From: Leptolyngbya sp. 'hensonii'
Lineage (GTDB): Bacteria; Cyanobacteriota; Cyanobacteriia; GCF-001939115
Direction of reading: 5' to 3'
NCBI RefSeq assembly: GCF_001939115.1
Contig: NZ_MQTZ01000019.1
Coordinates: forward strand, 124,001-188,000
DNA: 64,000 bases
Part shown: positions 43,367 through 52,586 of the stretch, one piece after another
Layout of the letters: each line of letters opens with the position of its first letter
Position numbering within the stretch: position 1 is the stretch's first letter
Position numbers and translations under genes: made by a program
Notes under the pieces: generated by a model
Databases searched by the model: none
Told to the model about the DNA's origin: nothing
What the model saw: the letters and a program-made list of their open reading frames with translations, nothing else

Positions 43367-44074
43367 ATGACTCCTATGAAATTTGGAATTATTGTTTTTC
43401 CTGGCTCCAACTGCGATCGTGATGTAGCCTGGGTGACGGGAGGGTTACTCCAACAGCCCACCCGCATGGTCTGGCATGAGGAGAGTGATATTGCTGACCT
43501 GGACGTGGTTGTGATCCCCGGTGGCTTCAGTTACGGCGACTACCTCCGCTGCGGCGCGATCGCCCGGTTTTCACCAGTCATGCAGGCAGTGGTTGCCCAT
43601 GCCGCTCAGGGGAAATGGGTGTTGGGGATCTGTAATGGGTTTCAGGTATTGACCGAGGCCGGATTACTGCCAGGAGCACTGGTGCGGAATCGGGATCTGC
43701 ACTTTATCTGCGATCGGGTGCCCGTAAGGATCGAACGCACGGACTTGCCCTGGACCCGGCAGTATCAGGTCCGGGAGGTCATTACCCTGCCGATCGCCCA
43801 CGGGGAGGGCAGTTACTATGCGGACTCAGAAACCCTGGCTGCCCTGGAGCAAAATGGGCAGATTCTCTTTCGCTATTGCACGGCTAGGGGTGAACCTGAT
43901 GGAGTGGCAAACCCAAATGGGTCGCTGTCCAATATTGCTGGAATCTGTAATGCTCAGGGCAATGTGCTGGGAATGATGCCCCATCCAGAGCGGGCTGCTG
44001 ATCCCCAGTTGGGGGGGACGGATGGAATGCGGCTGTTTGAAGGGCTGCTGACGGCATTGCCGATCGGGGTTTAG
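43367..44074 (+). CDS. purQ: Phosphoribosylformylglycinamidine synthase subunit PurQ (glutaminase)
   Basis: The class I glutamine amidotransferase subunit supplies ammonia for FGAM formation. Its 235 residues include [13 protein letters not shown] at the N-terminus, [19 protein letters not shown], and the nucleophile Cys in [11 protein letters not shown]. The catalytic His/Glu pair lies in [12 protein letters not shown]. The start is ATG 43367 or the ATG three codons later. It overlaps the convergent PhnD-like gene by four bases. Confidence 0.96.
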   Translation: MTPMKFGIIVFPGSNCDRDVAWVTGGLLQQPTRMVWHEESDIADLDVVVIPGGFSYGDYLRCGAIARFSPVMQAVVAHAAQGKWVLGICNGFQVLTEAGLLPGALVRNRDLHFICDRVPVRIERTDLPWTRQYQVREVITLPIAHGEGSYYADSETLAALEQNGQILFRYCTARGEPDGVANPNGSLSNIAGICNAQGNVLGMMPHPERAADPQLGGTDGMRLFEGLLTALPIGV

Positions 44075-44952
44075 GGGCTGACCTTCTTCTCTGCTGCAGT
44101 TTTGTAAAGTTGGGCTGGTTTTTGGCTGACCTGATCTTCAATCGGCTTGACCTTGTCAATAAATCCTGTCAAGGTTTGATAGTCTGGAACAGGAGCATTC
44201 GGGATGTAACCTACTTCCTGGGCAATGGACGGCAGCGCCTCATTCATAGCCTGCTGGATCAAATCTCGCTGTCTGCTTTCCACATTAGGGCTAATCAACA
44301 CCGAGCCAGGCGGAATTCGCCGACTGGTCTGCAAAATCCGCAGCGGCATCTCACTGAATTCTGAGCGGTAGCGCTCAAATTCATCTTGGGCCAAGGCTCC
44401 AGCAGTAACTTCCCCTTTAGAGACCTTCTCCAGCACGCCTTTCGGTGTGGCAGAGATGAGAATTTCGGCCAGACTGATACCATAGAGGTCGTAGAGGGGC
44501 ACATAATAACCCGTCGCTGATCCCGGTTGTCCGAGGGCGATCCGTTTACCGTTCAGGTCTGTTAGCTTCTGAATCGGGCTATTTTTGGCTACAACCAGGA
44601 CCGAATGCAAATTGGTGACACCCTGCAGGGAGAACAGCGGCACGTAACGATGGCGTGAAGTCGCGATCGCGGCCAGCCCTGCCGGAGCGAACACCAGAGA
44701 CCAGACCTGGCGTTCGATCTGTTCCAGGGCTTTGACTTCGTTGTAAGCGGGTTCCAGTTCAATTAGGGCTTTCACGCGATTACCCAGATACTGAATAAAT
44801 CGCTGATATTGATCAATCGATTTTGTCCCTTCTCCGTAGGCTACCCCCCCAATCACTAATTTGTCTGACTGATTTTTCTGGGTCGATCGAGTTAGGGCAC
44901 AGCCCCCCAGAAACAGAAGGCTTTGGGCCAGAAACAGACGGCGAGAAACCAT
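44071..44952 (-). CDS. PhnD/SsuA/transferrin-type substrate-binding lipoprotein
   Basis: A 293-residue periplasmic-binding-protein-like lipoprotein. The N-terminus has the [16 protein letters not shown] lipobox, with Cys lipidation, and the first arginines also fit Tat export. The domain pattern ([20 protein letters not shown], then [15 protein letters not shown], then [20 protein letters not shown]) matches PhnD-type phosphate/phosphonate/phosphite binders. No ABC permease or ATPase gene is adjacent, so a sensory rather than transport role is likely (inference). It faces the haem-sensor gene divergently. Confidence 0.85.
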   Translation of the reverse strand: MVSRRLFLAQSLLFLGGCALTRSTQKNQSDKLVIGGVAYGEGTKSIDQYQRFIQYLGNRVKALIELEPAYNEVKALEQIERQVWSLVFAPAGLAAIATSRHRYVPLFSLQGVTNLHSVLVVAKNSPIQKLTDLNGKRIALGQPGSATGYYVPLYDLYGISLAEILISATPKGVLEKVSKGEVTAGALAQDEFERYRSEFSEMPLRILQTSRRIPPGSVLISPNVESRQRDLIQQAMNEALPSIAQEVGYIPNAPVPDYQTLTGFIDKVKPIEDQVSQKPAQLYKTAAEKKVSP

Positions 44953-45173
44953 AACTGTAAAACTCTGCTATTAGTGGATATTATCGCTACAAAGGTTACC
45001 AAAGTCAGCTATCAGCTCAGGGGTTGTCGCCAGTAGTAGGTTGCCTGTCTCCTTGTCCGTTCTTGACCGCGATCTCTTGAATTCACCGGAAAAGTTGAGC
45101 CTACAGGAGAATATCTTGTTCGGATGGGATCGGTCAGCACTGTTGCAGTCAATATCAAATTCTGGAGAGGAAT

Positions 45174-46073
45174 GTGTTAAACAATTTCAAACTCAGTACG
45201 AAATTTAACCTTCTGCTGTTAGCCGTTTTTCTGGGAGCCGTGATTCTGAGCGGGGTCGCCTTTGCCTCCTTGCTGAGCCGTAATGCGGAGCAGGAAATCA
45301 CGGCCCGAGCTACTCTGCTGCTGAAAACCATGCTCTCCGTGCGCAACTATACCCTGACTCAGATCAACCCGGAACTGGCTCCCCGACTGGAAACAGAAGC
45401 TCAGTTCTTGCCTCAAACTGTTCCGGGTTACTCGGCAAGGGAAATCTTTGAAAATTTGCGGACTAACTCGGAGTACAAAGATTTTTTCTATAAAGAGGCA
45501 ACCCTGAATCCCACCAATCTGCGGGACAAGGCAGACAGTTTTGAAGCAGCCTTGGTAGAACGATTTCGCAACGATGCAGGGTTGAAAGAGCTGACAGGCT
45601 ATCGATCGTCTCCTGCAGGGGATTTATTCTACATTGCCCGCCCGATTCAAATTCTTAAGGAAAGTTGCCTGCGCTGTCATAGCACCCCTGCAGCAGCACC
45701 GAAAAGCCAGTTGGCCAGTTATGGGAGTAGTAATGGTTTTGGCTGGAAGTTGAATGAAATCGTCGGAGCCCAGATTATTTCTGTCCCGGCCAGTGATGTG
45801 ATTGGAAATGCCCGTCAGGCTTTCCTGTTCTTTATGGGGGTGATTGCAGCCGCTTTTGCCTTGGTGCTGCTGGTGATTAACTTCTTACTCCGACGAGCGG
45901 TGATTCATCCCCTGAATCAAATTGCCCAGGTGGCCAACGAAGTCAGTATGGGGAATATGGATGCCGAGTTTGAGCGCCAATCTGCGGATGAAATTGGTAA
46001 GCTGGCTACTGCATTCAATCGGATGAAGACCAGTCTGGTCATGGCCATGAATATGCTAAGAGGTGATCAGTAA
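45174..46073 (+). CDS. Tll0287-like (DUF3365) haem-binding sensor with HAMP domain
   Basis: A 299-residue membrane sensor. An N-terminal TM (FNLLLLAVFLGAVILSGVAF) leads into an extracytoplasmic domain (~40-215) like Tll0287/DUF3365. It carries a c-type haem attachment motif CLRCH within ESCLRCHSTPAAAP. A second TM (FLFFMGVIAAAFALVLLVI, ~219-238) is followed by a HAMP domain (NFLLRRAVIHPLNQIAQVAN, then ADEIGKLATAFNRMKTSL). It ends there, without an output kinase, so it probably signals through another protein. GTG 45174 follows GGAGAGG. The 3' end overlaps the kinase gene by 18 bases on the opposite strand. Confidence 0.88.
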   Translation: MLNNFKLSTKFNLLLLAVFLGAVILSGVAFASLLSRNAEQEITARATLLLKTMLSVRNYTLTQINPELAPRLETEAQFLPQTVPGYSAREIFENLRTNSEYKDFFYKEATLNPTNLRDKADSFEAALVERFRNDAGLKELTGYRSSPAGDLFYIARPIQILKESCLRCHSTPAAAPKSQLASYGSSNGFGWKLNEIVGAQIISVPASDVIGNARQAFLFFMGVIAAAFALVLLVINFLLRRAVIHPLNQIAQVANEVSMGNMDAEFERQSADEIGKLATAFNRMKTSLVMAMNMLRGDQ

Positions 46074-47558
46074 GACCTGACGCAATTCCTCTTTCTTTTT
46101 CAGATCAGGCAGGTGTTGGTTCAAGAGTTCCACCAATTGGCTGCGGGAAAGGTTAGGCTGCTGAGCCACTGTTCGTTGTACGATCAAAGGTGCGATCGGG
46201 CCAATCAGCCTTGCCAGTTCTTGCTCACATCGTTTGACAAAATTGGGGTCAATCGGATCCGTCGTTGCTGTGGATGTCCCAGAGGCACCGGAAGTCCCGG
46301 TTGGGATGCGCGTTGCCTGATTGTACTGGACCTTGGTGGCAGAACCCGTGTCTGGTGCCTGGGTCAGGAGGCGTAGCGTTTGTTCTCGGAAGCGGGGCTG
46401 ATCTTTAGGGGGCAGGGAAGCAACGAGCTGTTCCACCAGATCCTGAATGCTTGGAGCAGTGGTCAGTGCTTTTTTGAGGATGACCCCAGCGATCGGACCA
46501 AAAACCTCTCCAAGAAGCCGTTCCAGGTTTTTGCGCTGGTCTGCAGATAGATTCCGCAGGTCCGTCGCAATCTGACTGGGGTCAGTTCCCCCTAGACCTG
46601 AACCGCTGACAACCCCAGTGGTTTTTCCGGGTGGGGTGGCCTCTTGTGGTGTCGAGTGGGGTGGCGCATAATTTCCCGGTTTGCTGGTTGGGATGGTAGG
46701 TGGCAGAATAGCTGTGGCATAGTTTTCATGGCTGATCAGATCCTGTACGGCCTTGAGGGCTTCCATCGCATTGTCATAGCGTTGCCGATAGTCGTAGCGA
46801 ATCATTCGGTCCAGGATGCTAGTCAGCCCTGAGGTAATTGAGATCCGATCGGGCATGAATGTACAGGAAAACTCTCCAGTTCGAGAATCTCGGGGTAACT
46901 CTTTCAGGGAAAGGCCAGATAGGGCCTGGAGACAGAGCATCCCCACCGCATAAATGTCACTGCTGAACTGGGGATGGAATGCCTGTTGTTCACTGGGCAT
47001 ATAGCCGGGAGAGCCGATCGCCACCGTCAGATTGGTCTGCCCGTGAATATGGGCGGCCTGGCTGCTAACTTCCTTGACTGCTCCAAAGTCAATCAACACA
47101 ATACGGTGATCTCGATTGCGTCGGATCAGATTGGCGGGTTTAATATCCCGGTGGATGACGTTGTTTTGATGTACAAAGGATAAAACTTGCAGAATATCCT
47201 GCAGCAGATCAAGCACAATCAGCTCGCTTAACTGCTTCCCAGGCGCGATTTCCTGGTCTAGACCATGGCCTTCAATATATTCTTGGACCAGATAAAACTC
47301 ATCCTCCTGCTCAAAATGGGCTAGCAGACGGGGAATCTGATCGTGAATGCCTAAGTTGTAAAGGGTCTCTGCTTCCAGATTAAACAGCCGTTTGGCGGTT
47401 TGTAGTGTTTCCGGATCATTGACCTTCGGTTTGAGTTGTTTAACCACGCACAGCGGTGAACCTGGGAGATGACTATCCGTCGCCAGATAGGTCTGCCCAA
47501 ATCCACCTCCCCCAAGGGGTCTGACAATTTGATAATGACCCGCCAGGATTCTTTCCAT
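46056..47558 (-). CDS. Serine/threonine protein kinase with twin GPIA C-terminal repeats
   Basis: A 500-residue cytosolic Hanks-type kinase. The catalytic domain (~10-270) has the Gly loop GGGGFGQTYLA, VVKQLK, the catalytic loop HRDIKPANLI, DFGAVKEV and the PSEQQ P+1 segment, so it looks active. A Pro/Thr/Gly-rich linker (~285-330) leads to two related helical units (~338-400 and ~440-500). Each contains a GPIA motif: FGPIAGVILKKALTTAP and IGPIAPLIVQRTVAQQP. The twin unit resembles the small domain of cyanobacterial kinases (DUF8082-like, from memory). There are no TM segments. It converges on the haem sensor, which lacks an output domain. Confidence 0.9.
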   Translation of the reverse strand: MERILAGHYQIVRPLGGGGFGQTYLATDSHLPGSPLCVVKQLKPKVNDPETLQTAKRLFNLEAETLYNLGIHDQIPRLLAHFEQEDEFYLVQEYIEGHGLDQEIAPGKQLSELIVLDLLQDILQVLSFVHQNNVIHRDIKPANLIRRNRDHRIVLIDFGAVKEVSSQAAHIHGQTNLTVAIGSPGYMPSEQQAFHPQFSSDIYAVGMLCLQALSGLSLKELPRDSRTGEFSCTFMPDRISITSGLTSILDRMIRYDYRQRYDNAMEALKAVQDLISHENYATAILPPTIPTSKPGNYAPPHSTPQEATPPGKTTGVVSGSGLGGTDPSQIATDLRNLSADQRKNLERLLGEVFGPIAGVILKKALTTAPSIQDLVEQLVASLPPKDQPRFREQTLRLLTQAPDTGSATKVQYNQATRIPTGTSGASGTSTATTDPIDPNFVKRCEQELARLIGPIAPLIVQRTVAQQPNLSRSQLVELLNQHLPDLKKKEELRQVLLITS

Positions 47559-47632
47559 TAATCAAAATTTTGTCGGATATTCACATATAGTAGCTACTTC
47601 TCTCTTACTTGATTTACCGGGTATTAACTGCT

Positions 47633-47665
47633 AGATCAGAAGCTTTAAATAAAAAAGCTTGATCT
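47633..47665. promoter_or_regulatory. Inverted repeat with AGCTT motifs in a divergent promoter region
   Basis: AGATCA-GA-AGCTTT (47633-47646) pairs with AAAGCTTGATCT (47654-47665), leaving only the GA bulge unpaired. Further AGCTT copies lie at 47673 and 47685. The element is between the divergent kinase and phosphohexomutase genes, so an operator for one or both is plausible. No known regulator is recognised. Confidence 0.45.
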
Positions 47666-47776
47666 AAAAATTAGCTTTAACTGAAGCTTGTAAGATGTCA
47701 GTAACAATAGCTGGTCAAGCTGGCAATTCCTGGCAAAGAAAATCACAATTAACCTGTACATACAATAGCGAAAGTC

Positions 47777-49240
47777 ATGGCTTACCCTCTATCTGGGCTG
47801 AGCGTCAACCCGATCAAATTTGGGACAGATGGTTGGCGAGGATTAATTGCGGCAGATTTTACTTTTGAACGATTGGCACGAGTGGCTCCTCTGGCGGCGA
47901 AAGTCCTCTCAGACACCTATGGACAGTCTACGGGGAGTAACACGATCGTTGTCGGCTACGATCGACGCTTTCTTTCGGAAGAATTTGCTCGCACAACTGC
48001 TGAAGTGGTGAGTGCTGCCGGGTTTGACGTTTTGCTAAGTGAGGCTTTTGCCCCCACACCAGCATTTAGCTGGGCCGCCAAGCACCAGAATGCCCTGGGG
48101 GCTCTGGTGATCACAGCCAGCCATAATCCTGGCGCATATTCAGGGCTGAAAATTAAAGGGGCTTTTGGGGGGTCTGTGCCGCCAGAAGTGACCAAGCAGG
48201 TTGAGGCTCTCCTGGCTGCGGGAGAGAACGGGCCAGTTGCCACCCCTGGAGCCATTCAATCCTTCAATCCCTGGGAAGGGGGCTACTGTGAAGATCTGCG
48301 TTCTAAGGTCGATATTCCAGTTCTATGCGAGGCCGTGACTCAGGGCAAACTGACGGTCTTCGCAGATGTGATGCATGGAGCGGCGGCTGGGGGACTGGAG
48401 CGACTGCTGGGGGTGCCCGTGCGGGAGATGAACAGCGATCGGGATCCTCTATTTGAAGGAGGAGCCCCGGAGCCTCTGCCCAAATATCTGTCCAAACTGT
48501 TCCAGGCGATTAAAGCCCATGATGAAACGAATCCCCTGGGGCTGACGGTGGGCCTGGTCTTTGATGGGGATAGCGATCGGATTGCTGCGGTGGATGGGCA
48601 GGGCAATTTTCTCAGTTCCCAGGTATTAATTCCCATCCTATTGGAGCATCTGGTGACTCACCGAGGATTGACTGGCGAATTTGTCAAAACGGTCAGTGGT
48701 TCTGACCTGATGCCCAAGGTGGCTGCCCTTTATAACCTGCCAATCTTTGAGACGGCGGTGGGGTATAAGTACATTGCCGATCGCATGCTGGAAACCCAGG
48801 TGTTGTTAGGGGGCGAAGAGTCTGGTGGGATTGGGTATGGTCACCATATTCCCGAGCGGGATGCGTTGCTGTCTGCCCTGTACTTACTGGAAGCGATCGT
48901 CAGATCCAACCGGGATCTGGGGGATCTCTATCGGCAATTACAGACGAAAACGGGCTTTTCCTCGGCCTACGATCGCATTGATTTGCCGCTGGCTGGCATG
49001 GATGTCCGGGCTCGTTTACTGGAGCAATTGCAAAACCACCCCTTGACCGAAATTGCCAGTCAACCCGTGATAGACTGCCTGACAGTAGACGGGTATAAGT
49101 TCCGTCTGGCCGATCAACGCTGGCTGATGATTCGGTTTAGTGGCACAGAGCCGGTGCTGCGGCTCTATTGTGAGGCTTCTACCCCAGATATGGTGCAGGA
49201 AACCCTGACCTGGGCTAGAGACTGGGCCATGCAACAGTGA
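47777..49240 (+). CDS. Phosphoglucomutase/phosphomannomutase family protein
   Basis: A 487-residue alpha-D-phosphohexomutase that interconverts 1- and 6-phosphorylated hexoses for glycogen, nucleotide-sugar or cell-wall synthesis. All four domain signatures are present: FGTDGWRG near the N-terminus, the phosphoserine loop ITASHNPGAYSGLKIKG, the metal site FDGDSDRIAAV and the sugar loop GGEESGGIGYG. The phosphate-binding loop RFSGTEPVLRLY lies near the end. The exact substrate (glucose, mannose or glucosamine) cannot be decided from the motifs alone. A small gene begins nine bases downstream. Confidence 0.93.
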   Translation: MAYPLSGLSVNPIKFGTDGWRGLIAADFTFERLARVAPLAAKVLSDTYGQSTGSNTIVVGYDRRFLSEEFARTTAEVVSAAGFDVLLSEAFAPTPAFSWAAKHQNALGALVITASHNPGAYSGLKIKGAFGGSVPPEVTKQVEALLAAGENGPVATPGAIQSFNPWEGGYCEDLRSKVDIPVLCEAVTQGKLTVFADVMHGAAAGGLERLLGVPVREMNSDRDPLFEGGAPEPLPKYLSKLFQAIKAHDETNPLGLTVGLVFDGDSDRIAAVDGQGNFLSSQVLIPILLEHLVTHRGLTGEFVKTVSGSDLMPKVAALYNLPIFETAVGYKYIADRMLETQVLLGGEESGGIGYGHHIPERDALLSALYLLEAIVRSNRDLGDLYRQLQTKTGFSSAYDRIDLPLAGMDVRARLLEQLQNHPLTEIASQPVIDCLTVDGYKFRLADQRWLMIRFSGTEPVLRLYCEASTPDMVQETLTWARDWAMQQ

Positions 49241-49249
49241 GGTTTAAAT

Positions 49250-49438
49250 ATGACGAGTTCTCCCGAGGAATGGTACATCCTTAAACAGGAAAATGGGCAC
49301 TGTCAAATTTTGCCTGCTTCACAGGTTAATCAGGAGGCAAAGGAGAGTCCGGAACAGTGGGGGCCTTTCACCTCTGAGGCAGAGGCGATCGCCCGTCGAG
49401 TGGGCCTGATTCGCGCCGGTAAATGCCAACCGATGTGA
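49250..49438 (+). CDS. Small conserved-looking protein (62 residues)
   Basis: I do not recognise a named family. The protein opens with a tryptophan-tyrosine beta-like stretch (EEWYILKQENGHCQILP) and ends QWGPFTSEAEAIARRVGLIR-AGKC. The latter has the regularity of a real cyanobacterial small protein that wraps one sheet and one helix. Start ATG 49250 lies nine bases after the phosphohexomutase stop, with GAGG at about eight bases upstream. An operon with that gene is likely. A hairpin follows the stop codon. Confidence 0.65.
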   Translation: MTSSPEEWYILKQENGHCQILPASQVNQEAKESPEQWGPFTSEAEAIARRVGLIRAGKCQPM

Positions 49439-49459
49439 AAGGGATTTCCTACCACGAAA

Positions 49460-49495
49460 CGCCTTAGAGGAATATCATAATGCGTCTCTAAGGCG
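49460..49495. terminator. 10-bp hairpin, likely bidirectional terminator
   Basis: CGCCTTAGAG (49460-49469) and CTCTAAGGCG (49486-49495) pair perfectly around a 16-base AT-rich loop. It lies between the convergent small gene and the protease gene. Neither side carries a strong T-run, so its efficiency is uncertain. Confidence 0.6.
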
Positions 49496-49517
49496 CTCCG
49501 GGGTTGACCGAATGGAT

Positions 49518-50846
49518 TTATTTTTTGGGGACAACCGGTTTTTTCACAGCTGACGGTTTTATGGGCTGGACGGGTGCTCCTTTCGCCGTAGCGATTTTTC
49601 GGGTCAGCACTTCCAGGGCCTTCGAATATTGGGGGTCGGCTGAACTGCCAATCTTATCCCGGTTCTGGGAGAGATACTGACGCTGGGCCTCAGATAACTC
49701 CAGAACGATATCTGGATCGATCCCGTGCTTGTTGATATCCCGGCCTTTAGGAGTCAGATACTTGGCGATCGTCACGGCCATGCCAGAGCCATCACCCAAC
49801 CCTCGGACTGATTGCACCAGCCCCTTGCCAAAGGTCTTGGTTCCCACCAGAACCGCCCGATTATTATCCTGTAGGGCTCCTGACAGAATTTCACTGGCAC
49901 TGGCTGAACCGCCATCGACCAGCACCACCAGTGGCTTGTTAGTAAGGGCTTTGCGATTGGCCTGCTCCAGATCAGTAACCCCCTGTCGATTCACCGTAGA
50001 GACGATCGATCCTTCCTGAATCCACATGCGGGCAATTTCAATGCTGGAATAGAGCAGACCACCCGGGTTAGAACGCAAATCCAGAATGTAGCCCTCTACT
50101 TTCTGTTGTTCCAGTTTCTGAATGGCCTGTCGCATCTCACTGGCGGCGTTGGCGCTGAACTGGACCAGACGGATATAGCCAACTGCACCAGTCGGGGTCT
50201 TCTGATAGGTAAACTTGACGGGATGAATCTCAATCCGATCTCGACGTAGGTCAAAGACCAGTTCTTGTTTGCCTCGCAGAATAGTCAGGGTGACTTTCGT
50301 CCCCACAGGCCCTCGGATCAGGGTGACGGCCTTATCCACGTTCATCCCCTCGGTACTCTGATTGTCAATTTTGATGATGATATCTTTAGCCAGAATCCCC
50401 GCAGTAGCGGCTGGAGAGTCTTCAATGGGAGCAACGACGGTTAGTTTCTTCGTCTTTTCATCCTGGGCCAACTGAATCCCAACCCCGGTCAACTCACCCG
50501 AGGTGTCAATCTGCATGTTTTTGAATTCTTCGGGATCCATAAAGCGGGTATAGGGATCGCCGAGCCGTTTCAGCATTTCCCGAATGGCGCTGTAGGCTTC
50601 TTCCTTATTTTTATAGGTGCGATTCAGGTATTGGGTTCGGATGGCTTTCCAGTCCACCTGATTAAACGTCCCGTCAACATAATTGCGATCGACGATCTGC
50701 CAGACTTCGTCAATGACTTCCTTGGGACTTTCCCGGAGAAAAGATTCACCCTTGGAGATTTGATGGATGCCAGCACCTGTAATGCTAATTGCTGAGAGGA
50801 CAAATGCCGTTGCACCGAGTACGAGGCCACGATTCGATATCACCAT
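49518..50846 (-). CDS. Carboxyl-terminal processing protease (S41 family)
   Basis: An exported serine protease of 442 residues. An N-terminal hydrophobic segment (GLVLGATAFVLSAISITGAG) is followed by a helical N-domain and a PDZ domain (~115-200). The latter is marked GVGIQLAQDEKTKKLTVVAP, then EDSPAATAGILAKDIIIKID. The peptidase core has the LRSNPGGLL loop, catalytic Ser in DGGSASASEILSGALQD and the Lys base in TKTFGKGLVQSV. In cyanobacteria CtpA matures the D1 protein, while CtpB/CtpC have other roles; which one this is cannot be decided by eye. A Pro/Lys-rich C-terminal tail ends the protein. Confidence 0.92.
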   Translation of the reverse strand: MVISNRGLVLGATAFVLSAISITGAGIHQISKGESFLRESPKEVIDEVWQIVDRNYVDGTFNQVDWKAIRTQYLNRTYKNKEEAYSAIREMLKRLGDPYTRFMDPEEFKNMQIDTSGELTGVGIQLAQDEKTKKLTVVAPIEDSPAATAGILAKDIIIKIDNQSTEGMNVDKAVTLIRGPVGTKVTLTILRGKQELVFDLRRDRIEIHPVKFTYQKTPTGAVGYIRLVQFSANAASEMRQAIQKLEQQKVEGYILDLRSNPGGLLYSSIEIARMWIQEGSIVSTVNRQGVTDLEQANRKALTNKPLVVLVDGGSASASEILSGALQDNNRAVLVGTKTFGKGLVQSVRGLGDGSGMAVTIAKYLTPKGRDINKHGIDPDIVLELSEAQRQYLSQNRDKIGSSADPQYSKALEVLTRKIATAKGAPVQPIKPSAVKKPVVPKK

Positions 50847-50996
50847 AGATCCTGTTCAGTTTAGAAGGGAAAGACAACGCCCAAACCTCACACCCTTCAG
50901 CAACCTCCTCCATTATCATGCGGGGTCGCATCATACTGCTGCTCTGGGCACTACCGCCATTTCATGCCATGTTGAATGGTTGCCAGCTCACTCAAG

Positions 50997-51028
50997 CTTT
51001 AAAAGTGAAGAGCTATCCACTTTTAAAG
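50997..51028. repeat. Perfect inverted repeat, 11-bp arms
   Basis: CTTTAAAAGTG (50997-51007) pairs with CACTTTTAAAG (51018-51028) around a 10-base loop. It is AT-rich and without a flanking T-run. It could be an operator or a terminator-like hairpin of ispG transcription. Confidence 0.7.
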
Positions 51029-51099
51029 TATGACGTACCCGACTAAAAATAGCTGTAGTCCAAAACGACAGATCAAGTGCAAAAAAAGTTGCCGACACC

Positions 51100-51127
51100 G
51101 GTTCCTATACCAAGGTTCCTATACCAA
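51100..51127. repeat. Exact tandem duplication of GGTTCCTATACCAA
   Basis: Two abutting copies of 14 bases lie at 51100-51113 and 51114-51127, about 100 bases past the ispG stop codon. Within each copy GGT..ACC is weakly palindromic. Confidence 0.85.
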
Positions 51128-51224
51128 GAGGGCATTTTGACCCAACCGATGAACAAACTATAGCAATTTTGCCCGGCGGGTCTCAACCGAAAACCTACGG
51201 CACTGCACAACAGCAGGGGTGCCA

Positions 51225-52451
51225 TCAGGGTTCAACCCAGCGTCCATCACCCTTGATCAGGTTAATCAGTTCCGCCACACCCTGGTCTTCCGGGACCCGC
51301 TTGATCTCCTCCCGCCCCCGGTAAAGGGAGATATACCCGGCCTGCTTACCCACATAGCCGTAGTCGGCGTCGGCCATTTCCCCAGGGCCATTCACAATAC
51401 AACCCATTACGGCAATATCCAGCCCGGTCAGGTGCTGGGTTGCTGCTCGTACTTTGTGGAGCACCTCTTCCAAATTGAACAGGGTTCGCCCGCAGGAGGG
51501 GCAGGCAACATACTCGACCATGGTTTTTCGCAGCCCCAGAGCCTGGAGGATGCTGTAACAGACCGGAATTTCCTTTTCCGGTGCTTCTGTGAGCGAAACC
51601 CGAATGGTATCCCCAATGCCTTCCGCCAGAAGCGTTCCAATACCGACGGTGGACTTAATCCGTCCATACTCCCCATCCCCCGCTTCTGTTACACCCAGAT
51701 GCAGCGGGTAATCCATGCCCAGTTCATCCATACGTTGGACCATTAAGCGATAAGCAGCCAGCATCACTGGAGCCCGGGACGCTTTCAGGGAGATGACCAG
51801 ATTGCGATAATCCAGGGATTCACAGATTTGAAGAAACTCCAGAGCAGATTCCACCATTCCTGCCGGGGTGTCGCCGTAGGTAAACAGCATCCGCTCTGCC
51901 AGAGAACCATGATTCACCCCGATACGCATGGCTTTTCCCTGATCCCGTAGGGAAACAACCAGAGGTTCCAGAGTATCCCGAATTTTTTCGCCAATTTCAT
52001 CAAATTCGGCCTGAGTATATTCGGTCCGATCGGCCTTGGGCTTCTCAAAAACATACAGCCCCGGATTAATCCGGACCTTATCCACATGCTTGGCTACTTC
52101 CAGGGCAATTTTCATCCCATTGTGATGGACATCGGCAACCAGAGGAACAGGTTGGTAGGTCGCCAGCAGTTTTTGCTTAATTTCAGCAAGGGCATAGGCA
52201 TGGGCCAAGCTGGGAACTGTGACTCGCACGATTTCGCAGCCAATCTCATGCAGGCGACGAATCCCGGCTACAGAGCCATCCACGTCCAGGGTATCTTCGT
52301 TGATCATGGACTGCACTACGACCGGATGACCGCCCCCGATCGTGACTGCGCCTACCTTGACCGGGCGAGTCTGACGACGATGGATGGTGGGATCGGTGGA
52401 TAGTTGGGCACCGAGAGCACTGGGAGCAGTCAGATTAGGCAGGGTCTGCAT
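51225..52451 (-). CDS. ispG: 4-hydroxy-3-methylbut-2-enyl diphosphate synthase (IspG/GcpE)
   Basis: This 4Fe-4S enzyme of the MEP pathway reduces MEcPP to HMBPP for isoprenoids (carotenoids, phytol, quinones); in cyanobacteria ferredoxin is the electron donor. The 408 residues include the family start [20 protein letters not shown], the TIM-barrel signature [20 protein letters not shown] and VRINPGLY. The cluster-binding cysteines lie in [14 protein letters not shown] and [19 protein letters not shown]. No eukaryotic-type insert is present. It stands alone. Confidence 0.97.
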   Translation of the reverse strand: MQTLPNLTAPSALGAQLSTDPTIHRRQTRPVKVGAVTIGGGHPVVVQSMINEDTLDVDGSVAGIRRLHEIGCEIVRVTVPSLAHAYALAEIKQKLLATYQPVPLVADVHHNGMKIALEVAKHVDKVRINPGLYVFEKPKADRTEYTQAEFDEIGEKIRDTLEPLVVSLRDQGKAMRIGVNHGSLAERMLFTYGDTPAGMVESALEFLQICESLDYRNLVISLKASRAPVMLAAYRLMVQRMDELGMDYPLHLGVTEAGDGEYGRIKSTVGIGTLLAEGIGDTIRVSLTEAPEKEIPVCYSILQALGLRKTMVEYVACPSCGRTLFNLEEVLHKVRAATQHLTGLDIAVMGCIVNGPGEMADADYGYVGKQAGYISLYRGREEIKRVPEDQGVAELINLIKGDGRWVEP

Positions 52452-52586
52452 AGGAGTGTAGGGGGTGAGATCGGGAAACCTGACAGTGAAATATAACTTT
52501 ACTGCTTTTCAGATTGCCACAGAGTGGTCCCTTTTGACTGGAAGGACGACATAAACTTCTCAATACTGAAGATAGAGGAACCCCGG

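Larger units (their letters stand above)
50847..51224. other. 378-base intergenic region
   Basis: It lies between ispG and the protease gene, both on the minus strand. No gene is credible. It holds an 11-bp-stem inverted repeat (50997-51028) and an exact 14-base tandem duplication (51100-51127). The protease promoter should also be here. Confidence 0.5.
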
